DNA from: Streptantibioticus rubrisoli
Lineage (GTDB): Bacteria > Actinomycetota > Actinomycetes > Streptomycetales > Streptomycetaceae
DNA length: 64,000 bases
Direction of reading: 5' to 3'
Assembly: GCF_024436055.1 (NCBI RefSeq)
Contig: NZ_JANFNH010000036.1
Span: 1 to 64,000, forward strand
The notes beneath the pieces were generated by a model. The model had not been told where the DNA came from. It ran no database searches and was given only the letters and a program-made list of their open reading frames with translations. Made by a program: the position numbers and the translations under genes. Below, piece after piece: positions 1 to 9,049 of the stretch; positions within the stretch are counted from its first letter, which is position 1; the number at the start of each line of letters is the position of its first letter.

Positions 1-1304
1 TCCTTCGCCAGCCCGGCGCTGTGCTCACCGACCACACCTTCAGCGTTCCGCTGGACCATTCCCGGCCCGACGGGGAGCGGATCGAGATCTATGCCCGTGA
101 GGTGGTGGCGGTGGGCCGGGAGCGCGAGCCGCTGCCCTGGCTGCTGTTCCTGCAGGGCGGGCCGGGCGGGCGCTCTCCCCGCCCGATGGGCCGGGACGGT
201 TGGCTGACCCGGGCGCTCGACGACTACCGGGTGCTGCTACTGGACCAGCGGGGCACCGGTCGATCCACCCCGGCGAACCGGCAGACCTTGCCGAGTCGTG
301 GCGACGCCGCCGCGCAGGCCGAGTATCTGGCACACTTCCGTGCCGATGCCATCGTGGCCGACTGCGAACTGATCCGCCGTCAACTGCTGGGTGAGGATAC
401 CCAGTGGTCGGTGCTCGGGCAGAGCTTCGGTGGCTTCTGCACGCTGACGTATTTGTCGTTCGCCCCACAGGGTGTGCGGGAGGCGTTCATCACCGGCGGG
501 CTCGCCGGGCTGCGTTCCAGCGCCCGGGACGTCTACCGCGCCGCGTACCCGCGTGTGGAGCGCAAGAACCGGCGGCACTACGAGCGTTATCCGCAGGACG
601 CCGAGATCGCCCACGCGGTGGTTCGCCATCTGCGCGACCGCCAGGTGCGGTTGCCCGGCGGAGGTGTGTTGACGCCAGCGGCCTTCCAGTCGTTGGGGAT
701 CATGCTCGGGACGGGTAACGGATCGCACGCGCTGCACTACCTGTTGGAGGACGCTTTCGTTCCGGGAGTGGGTGATCCCGCGCTCTCCGACTCCTTCCTG
801 TCCGAGGTGCAGGGGCATCTGTCGTTCGCGGCCAATCCGCTCTATGCGGTGCTGCACGAGTCGATCTACGGCCAGCGGTCGGTCTCCGGCCAGTGCACGG
901 GCTGGGCGGCGGAGGCGGTCCGCGCGGAGTTCCCGCAGTTCGACGCCGACAAGGCGCTGTCGGGTGCTGACCCCCTGCTGTTCACCGGGGAGATGATCTA
1001 TCCTTGGATGTTCTCTACCGATCCCGCCCTTGAACCGCTGTGGGAGGCGGCGCAACTCCTCGCGTTGCGTGAGGACTGGCCGGATCTGTACGACACCGAG
1101 CAGCTCGCGCGCAACGAGGTGCCTGTGGTGGCCGCCATCTACCACGACGACATGTACGTCGACACCGCCGATTCGTTGGAGACCGCCGCCGCGGTCAAGG
1201 GGTTGCGCACCTGGGTCACGGACGAGTACGAGCATGACGGGCTGCGGGTGAGCAGCGGTCGGGTGTTGGATCGGTTGATCCGCCTGGCGCGGGGCGAGCT
1301 GTAA
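1..1304 (+). CDS. alpha/beta hydrolase, proline iminopeptidase-like (S33), 5' end outside window
   Basis: Probable prolyl aminopeptidase-type serine peptidase that removes N-terminal proline from peptides, probably in the cytosol. The alpha/beta-hydrolase fold is shown by the oxyanion motif GGPGG near the N-terminus, DQRGTGRS, the nucleophile elbow GQSFGG (Ser) and a C-terminal YEHDG that supplies the catalytic His. A GTG at 21 is possible. However, the frame is open to the left edge and reads RQPGAVLTDHTFSVPLDH, which is what family N-termini look like, so the true start probably lies before base 1. Family members are about 430 residues, so little is missing. The gene converges with the next one. 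The substrate is inferred from family only. Confidence 0.85.
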   Translation, partial: LRQPGAVLTDHTFSVPLDHSRPDGERIEIYAREVVAVGREREPLPWLLFLQGGPGGRSPRPMGRDGWLTRALDDYRVLLLDQRGTGRSTPANRQTLPSRGDAAAQAEYLAHFRADAIVADCELIRRQLLGEDTQWSVLGQSFGGFCTLTYLSFAPQGVREAFITGGLAGLRSSARDVYRAAYPRVERKNRRHYERYPQDAEIAHAVVRHLRDRQVRLPGGGVLTPAAFQSLGIMLGTGNGSHALHYLLEDAFVPGVGDPALSDSFLSEVQGHLSFAANPLYAVLHESIYGQRSVSGQCTGWAAEAVRAEFPQFDADKALSGADPLLFTGEMIYPWMFSTDPALEPLWEAAQLLALREDWPDLYDTEQLARNEVPVVAAIYHDDMYVDTADSLETAAAVKGLRTWVTDEYEHDGLRVSSGRVLDRLIRLARGEL

Positions 1305-1354
1305 GGGGGATCCGGCTGCGCCGTCGCGGGGCACGGTGTGTTCTTGGGGTGCGC

Positions 1355-2632
1355 TCAGCATCGTCGTCCGTCTCCCTTCCTGGTTCGGGCCGGGCGGTGC
1401 GCTCGGCCGCGGCTGCCTGGGTGGTTGGCGGGGATGGTGTCGGTGGCCGGGCGTTTTTGGGGGCCGCTGGTCGGCCGCGGCTTGGTGGTGCCGCGTGACA
1501 GGCGCTTTCGGCGTTCCTGGCGTAGGCACTGGCGCAGTGGTTCCGGGTCCAGGCCGTGGTTGCAGGCCCGGTGCAGCAGTTGGGCGAAGGTGTATTCGGG
1601 GTCGGCGTCCAGGGCGCGGTCGAAGGCGACGCGGGCGGCGGGTTCGTCCCCGACGGACCAGCAGACCCAGCCGGCAAGGGTGAGCGGCGCGGCGGAGTGG
1701 TCGGTGTAGGCGCCGACGCAGCGGCGTGCCAGTGCGCGCCACAGTCGTAGGGCGGGGGCGGCGTCTTGGCCTTCCATCCACTCGGCTGCCTGGTCGCGGG
1801 TGTCGCGGTCCTGGAGGCCGAGGATGATCGCGGCTGCCTCGGCGTCGCCGAGCAGGTTGTCGTCGTGGGCGTCGCCCGCGGTGTCGTCGGAGGTGGGCCG
1901 AGTGGTGCGGAAGCGGTGGAGGGCGGCTTCGGCGAGGGCGAGTGTCTCGTGTCGGACGGTGCGGATGTCTCCGTCGCGGAGCATGCGGGGTACGAGTTCG
2001 GCGCAGGCCTGGTCGAGGGCGGTTTCCTGGGGGGCGGCTCGGGGTGGGCCGAGTGGTGCGTAGCGGGCCTGCATTTCTTTCAGTGAGCCGCGTACTTGGA
2101 TACCGGCGTAGGCCGCGGCGGCAGCCATGACGGAGGTGCCGTCTTGTGGGATGGGTGTTCCTTCGGGTGGGCAGCAGCCGATGTCGGGGCAGCAGTAGGA
2201 CCACCATCGGCCGTCGCTGACGCAGAGGGCTTCCATGACTGGTACGTCGAGGGCGCCGCACGCGGTGCGTAGGTGTTGGGCGAGTGGTCGTAGCCGTTCC
2301 ATGGTTTGTTGGGGGCGTTCGCCGGGGTGCGGGTCCTGGCAGAGGAAGACGGCGATGCCGTCGGGGCGGCCGGGGCGACCGGCTTCGGCGATCAGGCAGT
2401 CGGCGAGTTGGGCTGCGATGTGGTGCCATTCGGCGGGGTCGGAGGGGATGCCGACGCGTAGTCGTCCGCCGAAGCGGCCGCGGGTTCCGTGCAGGGTGAC
2501 CATGACGATGCTGTCGTCGGGGTGGAAGCCGAGGAGGAAGGGCAGTGCCTCGGCCAGGTCGGCGGGGCCTCGCAGGGTGACCCGTGGTTCGCGGGGCGGG
2601 TGGGATGGTGAGGATTCGGTGTTGTGTGTCAT
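1355..2632 (-). CDS. DUF4192 domain protein
   Basis: 425-residue protein of unknown function. The N-terminal part (PADLAEALPFLLGFHPDDSIV, then a segment with GRFGGRLRVG) is the hallmark of actinobacterial DUF4192 proteins. A Cys-rich stretch (YCCPDIGCC) lies near the middle, and a TPR-like Ala-rich segment (ARVAFDRALDADPEYTFAQLL) near residues 345-370. The last 50 residues are basic and low in complexity. I chose the ATG at 2632 because the DUF4192 homology begins just after it; longer in-frame starts run into recQ. It is divergent from recQ, with two DnaA-box-like sequences in the 166-bp gap. The function cannot be deduced from sequence. Confidence 0.8.
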   Translation of the reverse strand: MTHNTESSPSHPPREPRVTLRGPADLAEALPFLLGFHPDDSIVMVTLHGTRGRFGGRLRVGIPSDPAEWHHIAAQLADCLIAEAGRPGRPDGIAVFLCQDPHPGERPQQTMERLRPLAQHLRTACGALDVPVMEALCVSDGRWWSYCCPDIGCCPPEGTPIPQDGTSVMAAAAAYAGIQVRGSLKEMQARYAPLGPPRAAPQETALDQACAELVPRMLRDGDIRTVRHETLALAEAALHRFRTTRPTSDDTAGDAHDDNLLGDAEAAAIILGLQDRDTRDQAAEWMEGQDAAPALRLWRALARRCVGAYTDHSAAPLTLAGWVCWSVGDEPAARVAFDRALDADPEYTFAQLLHRACNHGLDPEPLRQCLRQERRKRLSRGTTKPRPTSGPQKRPATDTIPANHPGSRGRAHRPARTRKGDGRRC

Positions 2633-2672
2633 GGGGCGAAGATCTCGCGGGGTGCCGCTGGTCCGCCAGCCC

Positions 2673-2747
2673 TGTGGATAACTCCGCGAATTCGTCCGAT
2701 GAGCTGCTGGAAAAGTGGTGACCGGTTCGGGGGACGGGTTGTCCACA
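2673..2747. promoter_or_regulatory. pair of DnaA-box-like 9-mers in the DUF4192/recQ divergent region
   Basis: TGTGGATAA at 2673-2681 is the complement of TTATCCACA, the classical DnaA box. TTGTCCACA at 2739-2747 is the form usual in Streptomyces oriC. The two are in opposite orientation, with centres 66 bp apart, and lie between two divergent genes. Such AT-containing 9-mers are rare by chance at this base composition. They could be DnaA-responsive promoter sites or DnaA titration sites; no binding evidence is available. Confidence 0.4.
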
Positions 2748-2769
2748 GGTTCTGGCCGGGGTTCGCGCG

Positions 2770-2792
2770 TTGTCGGTGGCATCGGGTTGCAT
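2770..2792 (+). promoter_or_regulatory. RecA-NDp/ClgR-type promoter of recQ (imperfect)
   Basis: TTGTCGGTG (2770-2778), an 8-nt spacer and TTGCAT (2787-2792) fit the actinobacterial LexA-independent DNA-damage promoter TTGTCRGTG-N8-TAnnnT, with one mismatch in the -10 (T for A at position 2). The recQ ATG lies 6 nt after the -10, so the transcript would be leaderless or nearly so. Matching sites precede recA, the dinG-type gene and lhr in this window. Confidence 0.55.
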
Positions 2793-2798
2793 GGGGGC

Positions 2799-4970
2799 AT
2801 GAGCGAGAACCTGCGTACCGCGGCTGATGCCGTGCTCGGCCGTCTCGTCGGTGACGCCACCGGCTCCGCGCGGCTGCGTGAGGACCAGTGGCGGGCGATC
2901 GAAGCGCTGGTCGCGCAGCGGCGTAGAGCCCTGGTGGTCCAGCGCACCGGCTGGGGCAAGTCGGCGGTCTATTTCGTGGCCACGGCGCTGCTGCGGGAGC
3001 GTGGCAGCGGGCCGACGGTGATCGTCTCGCCGCTGCTCGCGCTCATGCGCAACCAGATCGAGGCGGCCGAGCGGGCGGGCATCCGGGCCCGTACGATCAA
3101 TTCGGCTAACACCGAGGAGTGGGACGCCGTGCAGGCCGAGGTGGCCGCTGGCATGGTGGACGTGCTGCTGGTGAGCCCGGAGCGGTTGAGCAATCCGGAC
3201 TTCCGGGATGACGTGTTGCCCAAGCTTGCCGCGACCACCGGTTTGCTGGTGGTGGACGAGGCGCACTGTATTTCCGACTGGGGTCATGACTTCCGGCCTG
3301 ACTACCGCAGGTTGCGGACGATGCTGGCCGAACTGCCGCCTGGTACGCCGGTTTTGGCGACCACGGCCACGGCGAACGCCCGGGTGACCGCCGATGTGGC
3401 CGAGCAGTTGGGTACCGGGGGGCTGCCGGACCGGGATGAGGGCGCGTTGGTGCTGCGCGGTCCGCTGGATCGGGAGAGCCTGGCGCTGGCGGTGCTTGAA
3501 CTTCCTGATGCCGCACACCGGTTGGCCTGGCTCGCCGATAATCTTCAGGCGCTGCCTGGTTCGGGGATCATCTACACGTTGGCGGTCGCGGCGGCGGAGG
3601 AGGTTGCCGCGTTCCTGCGGCAGCGCGGTTACCGCGTCGCCTCCTATTCGGGGAAGACGGAGGACGCTGATCGGCGCACCGCGGAGGCTGATCTGCTGGC
3701 CAACCGGGTCAAGGCCTTGGTGGCCACCTCGGCGTTGGGCATGGGTTTCGACAAGCAGGATCTGGGTTTCGTGGTGCATGTCGGTTCTCCGTCCTCGCCG
3801 ATCGCCTACTACCAGCAGGTGGGGCGTGCGGGTCGCGGTGTGGACCACGCGGAGGTGCTGTTGCTGCCGGGCCGTGAGGACGAGGCGATCTGGCGGTATT
3901 TCGCCTCGCTGGCGTTTCCCGGTGAGGAGCAGGTGCGCCGCACTCTTCAAGTGCTCGCCGATGCGGACCGGCCGGTGTCTCTTCCGGCGCTGGAGGCCCG
4001 GGTCGATCTTCGCCGCTCGCGGTTGGAGACCATGTTGAAGGTGCTGGATGTGGACGGTGCGGTGCGCCGGGTGCGCGGCGGGTGGACGGCGACCGGGCAG
4101 CGGTGGATGTATGACGCCGAGCGGTATGCGTGGGTTGCCCGGCAGCGGGAGGCCGAGCAGCAGGCGATGCGTGACTACGCGGCCACCACGGGCTGCCGGA
4201 TGGAGTATCTGAGGCGGCAGCTGGACGATGAGGCGGCTGAGCCGTGTGGCCGGTGTGACAACTGTGCCGGTGCCCGGTTCACCGGTGGTGTCTCCGCTGA
4301 GGCGCTGGACGCCGCCCGGGCCGCGCTGGGCAGGCCGGGTGTGCAGTTGGAGCCGCGCCGGATGTGGCCGACGGGGATGCCCGCGGTGGGTGTCGAGTTG
4401 AAGGGGCGGATTCCGGCCAGCGAACAGGCGTTGACCGGTCGGGCGCTCGGCAGGTTGTCGGACATCGGCTGGGGCAACCGGTTGCGGCCGATGTTCGCCG
4501 AGGGCGCGCTGGACGGTCCGGTGCCCGCGGACGCGGTGGACGCGGTGGTGCGGGTGCTTGCCGACTGGGCGAGGGGGCCTGGTGGTTGGGCGAGTGGTGA
4601 TCCCGGGGCGCCGGCTCGTCCGGTCGGTGTGGTCACCGTGGACTCGCGTACGCGTCCGCAGCTGATCGAGTCGCTGGGGGCCCGGATCGCGGAGGTAGGG
4701 CGGATGCCGCTGCTGGGCCGTGTCCGCTACGCGGAGGGCCGGGTGCCGGAGCGCATACCGCGCAGCAACAGCGCCCAGCGGCTGCGGGTTCTGCACGGCG
4801 CGTTCGCCGTCTCGCCGGAACTGGCCGCCGAGTTGGCCCGCGCCGCCGGGCCGGTGTTGCTGGTGGATGACTTCTCGGACACCGGCTGGACGCTGGCGGT
4901 GGTGGCTCGGCTGCTGCTGCGGTCCGGCGCTCGGGGAGTGTTGCCGCTGGTCCTGGCCACGCAGGGGTGA
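2799..4970 (+). CDS. recQ: ATP-dependent DNA helicase RecQ with C-terminal phosphoribosyltransferase-like domain
   Basis: 723-residue superfamily 2 3'-5' DNA helicase acting in recombinational repair. Visible motifs are Walker A with TGWGKS (about residue 50), the DEAH box in VVDEAHCISDWGHDFRP, motif VI in QQVGRAGR, and the RecQ zinc module (CRMEYL...CGRCDNC) near residues 465-490. After the zinc module the protein lacks a recognisable HRDC domain. Instead about 230 residues end in VLLVDDFSDTGWTL, which resembles the PRPP-binding loop of type I phosphoribosyltransferases. I chose the ATG at 2799 because a RecA-NDp-like promoter ends just before it and homology starts there; there is no Shine-Dalgarno. 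It is probably damage-inducible through ClgR. The role of the C-terminal domain is unknown. Confidence 0.93.
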   Translation: MSENLRTAADAVLGRLVGDATGSARLREDQWRAIEALVAQRRRALVVQRTGWGKSAVYFVATALLRERGSGPTVIVSPLLALMRNQIEAAERAGIRARTINSANTEEWDAVQAEVAAGMVDVLLVSPERLSNPDFRDDVLPKLAATTGLLVVDEAHCISDWGHDFRPDYRRLRTMLAELPPGTPVLATTATANARVTADVAEQLGTGGLPDRDEGALVLRGPLDRESLALAVLELPDAAHRLAWLADNLQALPGSGIIYTLAVAAAEEVAAFLRQRGYRVASYSGKTEDADRRTAEADLLANRVKALVATSALGMGFDKQDLGFVVHVGSPSSPIAYYQQVGRAGRGVDHAEVLLLPGREDEAIWRYFASLAFPGEEQVRRTLQVLADADRPVSLPALEARVDLRRSRLETMLKVLDVDGAVRRVRGGWTATGQRWMYDAERYAWVARQREAEQQAMRDYAATTGCRMEYLRRQLDDEAAEPCGRCDNCAGARFTGGVSAEALDAARAALGRPGVQLEPRRMWPTGMPAVGVELKGRIPASEQALTGRALGRLSDIGWGNRLRPMFAEGALDGPVPADAVDAVVRVLADWARGPGGWASGDPGAPARPVGVVTVDSRTRPQLIESLGARIAEVGRMPLLGRVRYAEGRVPERIPRSNSAQRLRVLHGAFAVSPELAAELARAAGPVLLVDDFSDTGWTLAVVARLLLRSGARGVLPLVLATQG

Positions 4971-5165
4971 TCGCAAGTCCATTTCGAGGGTCCCGGCGGG
5001 ATCAAACCGGCGGAGGGGTTCATTCCGGTCGGGTGGCGGCAATTGCTCGTTGCCGCATGTCCATACGGAAGGAAGAATTGGACCGGACCCCCGGCAGGCT
5101 CATCGAGCCCCACGACCGGCGTACGCCCGTGTCCAGTACCTGAGCGCGCGCACGAAGGGAGGACC

Positions 5166-5759
5166 ATGGCTTTCGGCTTCGCCGCGGAAACCGGAGCCGA
5201 CGCTGCCTCCCGGCTGAGTCGGATTCTGGGCCTCGAAGAGTGGGCGGAATGCGGGATACCGCTGTTGTCCAGACCTCGGGACGTCGTCAAGGACCTGTAC
5301 GTCCGTCATCTTCCGTCGCCGTCGACGGTGGTGGTGGCGGTGTTCGCCCCGGATGGGCGGGCAGCGGCCAGTGCCTCGTTCAGCCAGCGCGCGGCCAGCG
5401 TCGACGGGTGGGAGCACCGCAACGCGATACTCGCCCATCTGCGCCGGGTCATCCCGCACGATCTGCGCCGTCGCGCCCCCGTACACACGGCGGTGCTGCT
5501 GGTGTGCAGGGACGGTGGGCCTGACTGGACCACGGCCGACGGGGCGTGGATGTGGGGCCTGCACGACGCCTGCACGCTGCACGGGCTGCGGTGCGGGGCG
5601 TACATCACGCTCACCCCGAGCGGCTGGCATGTACTGGGCGACGGGCGCAGTGGCCGTAGCCCGCACGCCGGTTCCTGGACGGAGCGCGCCGGAAGTCCGG
5701 CGGCACTCGGCTCAACCGACGCGGCGCCGCAGGCGGTTCGCCGCCAGGTGGCCCGCTGA
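5166..5759 (+). CDS. conserved hypothetical protein
   Basis: 197-residue protein that I do not recognise. The start is supported by a strong Shine-Dalgarno (AAGGGAGG) just before the ATG at 5166. The 195 bp between recQ and this gene show no other feature. It is predicted soluble, without a signal peptide. A compact central region (about residues 45-150) alternates beta-type segments such as STVVVAVFAP and VHTAVLLVC with helices; the last 45 residues are low-complexity. It may be a Streptomyces-specific cytosolic protein. It converges with the next gene; a short GC hairpin (GGCGC-GAA-GCGCC, 5786-5798) lies between the two stops. Confidence 0.65.
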   Translation: MAFGFAAETGADAASRLSRILGLEEWAECGIPLLSRPRDVVKDLYVRHLPSPSTVVVAVFAPDGRAAASASFSQRAASVDGWEHRNAILAHLRRVIPHDLRRRAPVHTAVLLVCRDGGPDWTTADGAWMWGLHDACTLHGLRCGAYITLTPSGWHVLGDGRSGRSPHAGSWTERAGSPAALGSTDAAPQAVRRQVAR

Positions 5760-5800
5760 CCGCGGGCCGACCCCCCGTTCCTCGTGGCGCGAAGCGCCGG

Positions 5801-6409
5801 TCACAGCAGACTGCGCAGCCGCTCGGGGTCTCCGCAGACGACGAGCAGGGACTCCGCTCGGGCCATCGCGGCGGGCAGCGCCCGCGCCGACTCCTCGTCG
5901 GTGCCCCCGTTCACGGCGAGCACCACCACGGGCCGCTTCACGGCTCGTTCGGCGGTTGCACGCGCGTAGAAGACGTCGTCGGCCTCGTCCTGCTGGCGCC
6001 AGTAGGACTCCTCGCCGAACGACAGCTCGTGCTGCGCCCAGGGGTGGGTCTCACCGGTGGTCAGCACCAGGATGTCGGAGGGAGCGCGCCCGGAGTCCAG
6101 CAGGGTGTCGACCGCGTTGTCGGCCGCCTCGATGGCGGTGGCGTCGGTGGCCGGTACCAGTTGGATCTGCGCCGTGGCCTCGGCGGCTCGCGTGGCGGAC
6201 GAACCCGCCGGGGCGGTCGTCCGGGCGGCACCGGGGTGTCCGGGCGACGGATGGTTGCGGGGCGCGCGCGGCGGCGCCGGGCGCGGGCCGGGTCGGGGAC
6301 CGGGAACCGGGGCGGGGCGGGGGGCCTGCGGAGTACGGGTTCCCCCCGCTGCGGCGCGCGGGCCCGGGACACTCTCGTGAATCTGTGGCTCCTCGGGGAA
6401 GAGAGGCAT
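5801..6409 (-). CDS. hypothetical protein with Pro/Arg-rich N-terminus
   Basis: 202-residue protein of unknown function. Residues 1 to about 85 are Pro/Arg/Ala-rich and probably disordered. The remaining 115 residues form an alpha/beta region with strand-like stretches (PSDILVLTTGE, RPVVVLAVNGG, AESLLVVCGD). This resembles the C-terminal helicase-like fold of UvrD-type proteins, in which such segments monitor an active site. No Walker motif is visible, so catalytic activity is doubtful. I used the ATG at 6409 (MPLFPEEP); the upstream extension is short and has no ribosome site. It follows rnhB on the same strand with a 47-bp gap, so the two may be cotranscribed. Confidence 0.6.
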   Translation of the reverse strand: MPLFPEEPQIHESVPGPRAAAGGTRTPQAPRPAPVPGPRPGPRPAPPRAPRNHPSPGHPGAARTTAPAGSSATRAAEATAQIQLVPATDATAIEAADNAVDTLLDSGRAPSDILVLTTGETHPWAQHELSFGEESYWRQQDEADDVFYARATAERAVKRPVVVLAVNGGTDEESARALPAAMARAESLLVVCGDPERLRSLL

Positions 6410-6456
6410 GGTGAGTTGTCTATCAAATGCACTGGGCGGACACAGCATCGGGTGGG

Positions 6457-7152
6457 TCAGAAGTCGAAACCCAACTGCTCGGACCCGTCCGCCTCGTCGA
6501 TAATGTTGCGGACCTTCTTCAGATGACGCCAGCGCGGCAACGAGTCAAGGTACGCCCACGACAGTCGGTGGTATGGGGTGGGCCCCCACTCCTGCAGTGC
6601 GGCACGGTGCACCGGCGAAGGGTACCCCGCATTCTCGGCGAACCCGAACGCGGCGTATTCCAGGCCGAGTTCGGCCATTTGCGCGTCGCGCCGCACTTTG
6701 GCGATCACCGAGGCGGCGGCAACCGGAACACAGGACTGATCACCCTTGATCACGGTACGCACCTGCCAGCTGTCGCCAAGGTAGTTGTGCTTGCCATCCA
6801 GGATGACGGCGTCGGGTACCACCGACAATCCTTCCAGTGCGCGTACGGCGGCGAGCCGCAACGCCTCGGTCATACCGAGCTCGTCGATCTCCTCGGATGA
6901 GGCGTGGCCGAGCGCGTGATCGGTGACCCAGTCGGCGAGTTGCCCGGCCATGGCGGTGCGCCGTTTGACGGTGAGCAGCTTGGAGTCGGTGAGTCCTTCC
7001 GGCGGCCGGCGCAGCCCGGTGACCACCGCGCACGCGGTGACCGGTCCCGCCCACGCACCGCGGCCGACCTCGTCGATCCCGGCGACGATCCGGACGCCGA
7101 GGGTGGCGCGCAGCGAGCGTTCGACGCTGTGGGTGGGTGGTTCGTACGGCAT
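6457..7152 (-). CDS. rnhB: ribonuclease HII
   Basis: 231-residue cytosolic endonuclease that cuts RNA in RNA-DNA hybrids and starts removal of single ribonucleotides misincorporated in DNA. The catalytic carboxylates are visible in [12 protein letters not shown] (first Asp/Glu pair), DSKLLT and the later [24 protein letters not shown] is the usual family segment. The ATG at 7152 ([15 protein letters not shown]) matches family N-termini and lengths. Having rnhB near the ribonucleotide reductase and repair genes fits a genome-maintenance neighbourhood. No regulatory site was recognised upstream. Confidence 0.95.
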   Translation of the reverse strand: MPYEPPTHSVERSLRATLGVRIVAGIDEVGRGAWAGPVTACAVVTGLRRPPEGLTDSKLLTVKRRTAMAGQLADWVTDHALGHASSEEIDELGMTEALRLAAVRALEGLSVVPDAVILDGKHNYLGDSWQVRTVIKGDQSCVPVAAASVIAKVRRDAQMAELGLEYAAFGFAENAGYPSPVHRAALQEWGPTPYHRLSWAYLDSLPRWRHLKKVRNIIDEADGSEQLGFDF

Positions 7153-7353
7153 GGCAATGCCAAGCCTACGCCCCCTGTTCGAGCGGTGGACCGGCACCGT
7201 CCCCCCGCCGCACACCCCCGCCCCGCCAGCACCCGTTGCGGAACCGCCCGCCGGACGCGCCGAGCACACCGCGCCCTCAACTGGCCGACGACCCTCGACA
7301 GTTCAGGTCGGCGGCAAGCGGAACGGAAAGGCGAAGGACCGTACGGCGGACCG

Positions 7354-8259
7354 TCAGGGCCGCACCAGCCACTCGGGGAGCCGCTCGGTGCGGCGCTGCC
7401 ACTCCTCGGGGGCGGCACCCGAGCGCCGGGCGGCCAGCACACCGCCGACGATGGCGCAGGTGGTGTCGACATCGCCGCCAGCGCGCGCCGTGGTCCACAG
7501 CGCCTGCTCGAAGTTGTCGAGGTGACGCGCCGCCGCCCACAGGGCGAACGGCACGGTGTCGTGCGCGCTGGTGCGCCGCCCGCACCCCAGCACGGCGGCG
7601 ACGGTTCCCACGTCCGCGTAGTCGAGCATGTCGCGTGCGCGGCGCAGTCCGGCCTGCACGGCGCTGCGCGGCACCAGGTCGATCACGGCGCCGAGCAGTT
7701 CGGCCGGGTCCTTCGGCGGCTCGGGGGCGGCCACCAGTGCCGCGGCGGCGGCCACCGCCATCGTGCCGACCACCGCTTCACGGTGCTGGTGTGTGGTGTA
7801 GGCGGAGATCTCCGCCTGGTGGGTGGCCTGGACGGGGTCGTCGGCGTACCAGGCGCCGAGCGGTGCGATGCGCATGGCGGCCCCGTTGCCCCAGGAGCCC
7901 TGCCCGTTGAAGACGCCCGCCGCCAGCTCCCGCCAGTCGGCGCCCTCCTGCCGGATCAGCCGCAGCATGCGGTTCACCGTCGGACCGTAGCCGCGGTCGA
8001 AGTCGTGGTGCTCGGCGAAGGAGCGGGCCAGGTCGTCCTGGTCGATGCGGCCGTGCCGGACGAGGACGTTCAACACCGAGCAGGCCATCTCGGTGTCGTC
8101 GGTCCACTGCCATGGCCCGGGCGGCAACTGGCGGCTTTGCAGGGCGGGGTAGTTGGACGGCACGAAGAACTGCGAACCCAGCGCGTCACCGACGGACAGT
8201 CCGCGCAGGCTGGCGAGGGCCCGTTCGAAACGTTCGGGCAGTAGAGGGTCAACGGTCAT
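7354..8259 (-). CDS. ADP-ribosylglycohydrolase family protein
   Basis: 301-residue protein of the DraG-like ADP-ribosyl hydrolase family, binuclear metal enzymes that remove ADP-ribose from proteins or small molecules. SVGDALGSQF near the N-terminus, WTDDTEM (metal-binding Thr-Asp-Asp) near residue 55, and the C-terminal GGDVDTTCAIVGG are the diagnostic metal-site motifs, and all are intact. I used the ATG at 8259 because homology begins immediately after it; the ribosome site is weak. It is divergent from the TetR gene over 163 bp, so the regulator could act here, but no palindrome convinced me. The substrate is unknown. Confidence 0.85.
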   Translation of the reverse strand: MTVDPLLPERFERALASLRGLSVGDALGSQFFVPSNYPALQSRQLPPGPWQWTDDTEMACSVLNVLVRHGRIDQDDLARSFAEHHDFDRGYGPTVNRMLRLIRQEGADWRELAAGVFNGQGSWGNGAAMRIAPLGAWYADDPVQATHQAEISAYTTHQHREAVVGTMAVAAAAALVAAPEPPKDPAELLGAVIDLVPRSAVQAGLRRARDMLDYADVGTVAAVLGCGRRTSAHDTVPFALWAAARHLDNFEQALWTTARAGGDVDTTCAIVGGVLAARRSGAAPEEWQRRTERLPEWLVRP

Positions 8260-8422
8260 GGCGACGGAAACTCTGACATCACCCCTGAACAGGGTCAATC
8301 ACCGTGTGCGCAAACTCACCGGGCGCACGACCTGGGGCGCGCGCCCACCGTATGAGCCGCCACACCCGAACGACCACCGCGACCCCCCTAAAACGAGGCA
8401 CGGTGTCCTGTAAAGTGGCGTC

Positions 8423-9049
8423 ATGGCGGAGACGGCGGCGCGCGGCAGACCCCGCAGCGAGACGGCCCGGCGCGCGGTGCTGGACGCGGCGCTGCGGCTG
8501 TGCCAACGCGACGGCTACCAGGCGTTGACCATCAAGGGGATCGCGCACGCCGCGGGCGTGGGGCGGCAGACGGTCTACCGCTGGTGGCCGACGAAGGAGG
8601 CCGTGCTGCTCGAAGCGCTGCGCGACCTCGTCCACCGCCAAGGTGCCCGGCTCGCCCCGGACACCGGCGACACCCTGGCAGACGTACGCACGCTGCTGGA
8701 TACCACGTTCCGGCTCGCACGGGAGCTGACCGGGCACGCGCTCGTCGGCCTGATGGCGCAGGCGCAGCACGACGGGCAGCTGTCCGCCCGGCTCCAGGGC
8801 ACCGTGATCGGCCCGCGCCGGGCGGCGCTGCGCGATGTCCTGGCGCGGGGCGTGCGGCGCGGTGAACTCAGCGACGAGGAGGTCCCACTGGACCTCGCCG
8901 CCGACTTCGCCTTCGGCACGATGTGGTACCGGCTGATAAGCCAGCACGCCCCGGTCGACGACGACCTGGCCGCGAGGCTCAGCCTCGCGCTGTGGCGGCT
9001 GCTGAGCCCGGGCGGGCCGCATCAGGCGGAGCGCTGCGCTGCCCCGTAG
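8423..9049 (+). CDS. TetR/AcrR family transcriptional regulator
   Basis: 208-residue repressor-type protein. The N-terminal 60 residues hold the TetR helix-turn-helix (AVLDAALRLCQRDGYQALTI, GIAHAAGVGRQTVYRWWPTKEAVLLEAL). The C-terminal helical domain, with segments like ALVGLMAQAQHDGQLSARLQ, is the ligand and dimer part; its effector is unknown. It overlaps the 3' end of the convergent SDR gene by 28 bp. Likely targets are itself, the divergent ADP-ribosylglycohydrolase or the neighbouring SDR gene; this is inference from position only. Confidence 0.9.
   Translation: MAETAARGRPRSETARRAVLDAALRLCQRDGYQALTIKGIAHAAGVGRQTVYRWWPTKEAVLLEALRDLVHRQGARLAPDTGDTLADVRTLLDTTFRLARELTGHALVGLMAQAQHDGQLSARLQGTVIGPRRAALRDVLARGVRRGELSDEEVPLDLAADFAFGTMWYRLISQHAPVDDDLAARLSLALWRLLSPGGPHQAERCAAP

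Noticed and set aside
237-5042. 1601-codon open frame on the minus strand across the DUF4192 and recQ genes
   Set aside because: Pro/Arg/His-rich translation without domains, antisense to clear genes; an artefact of high GC third positions.
6809-6820. TTGTCGGTG on the minus strand within rnhB
   Set aside because: No -10 at the required spacing and located inside coding sequence pointing into the gene body; chance match.
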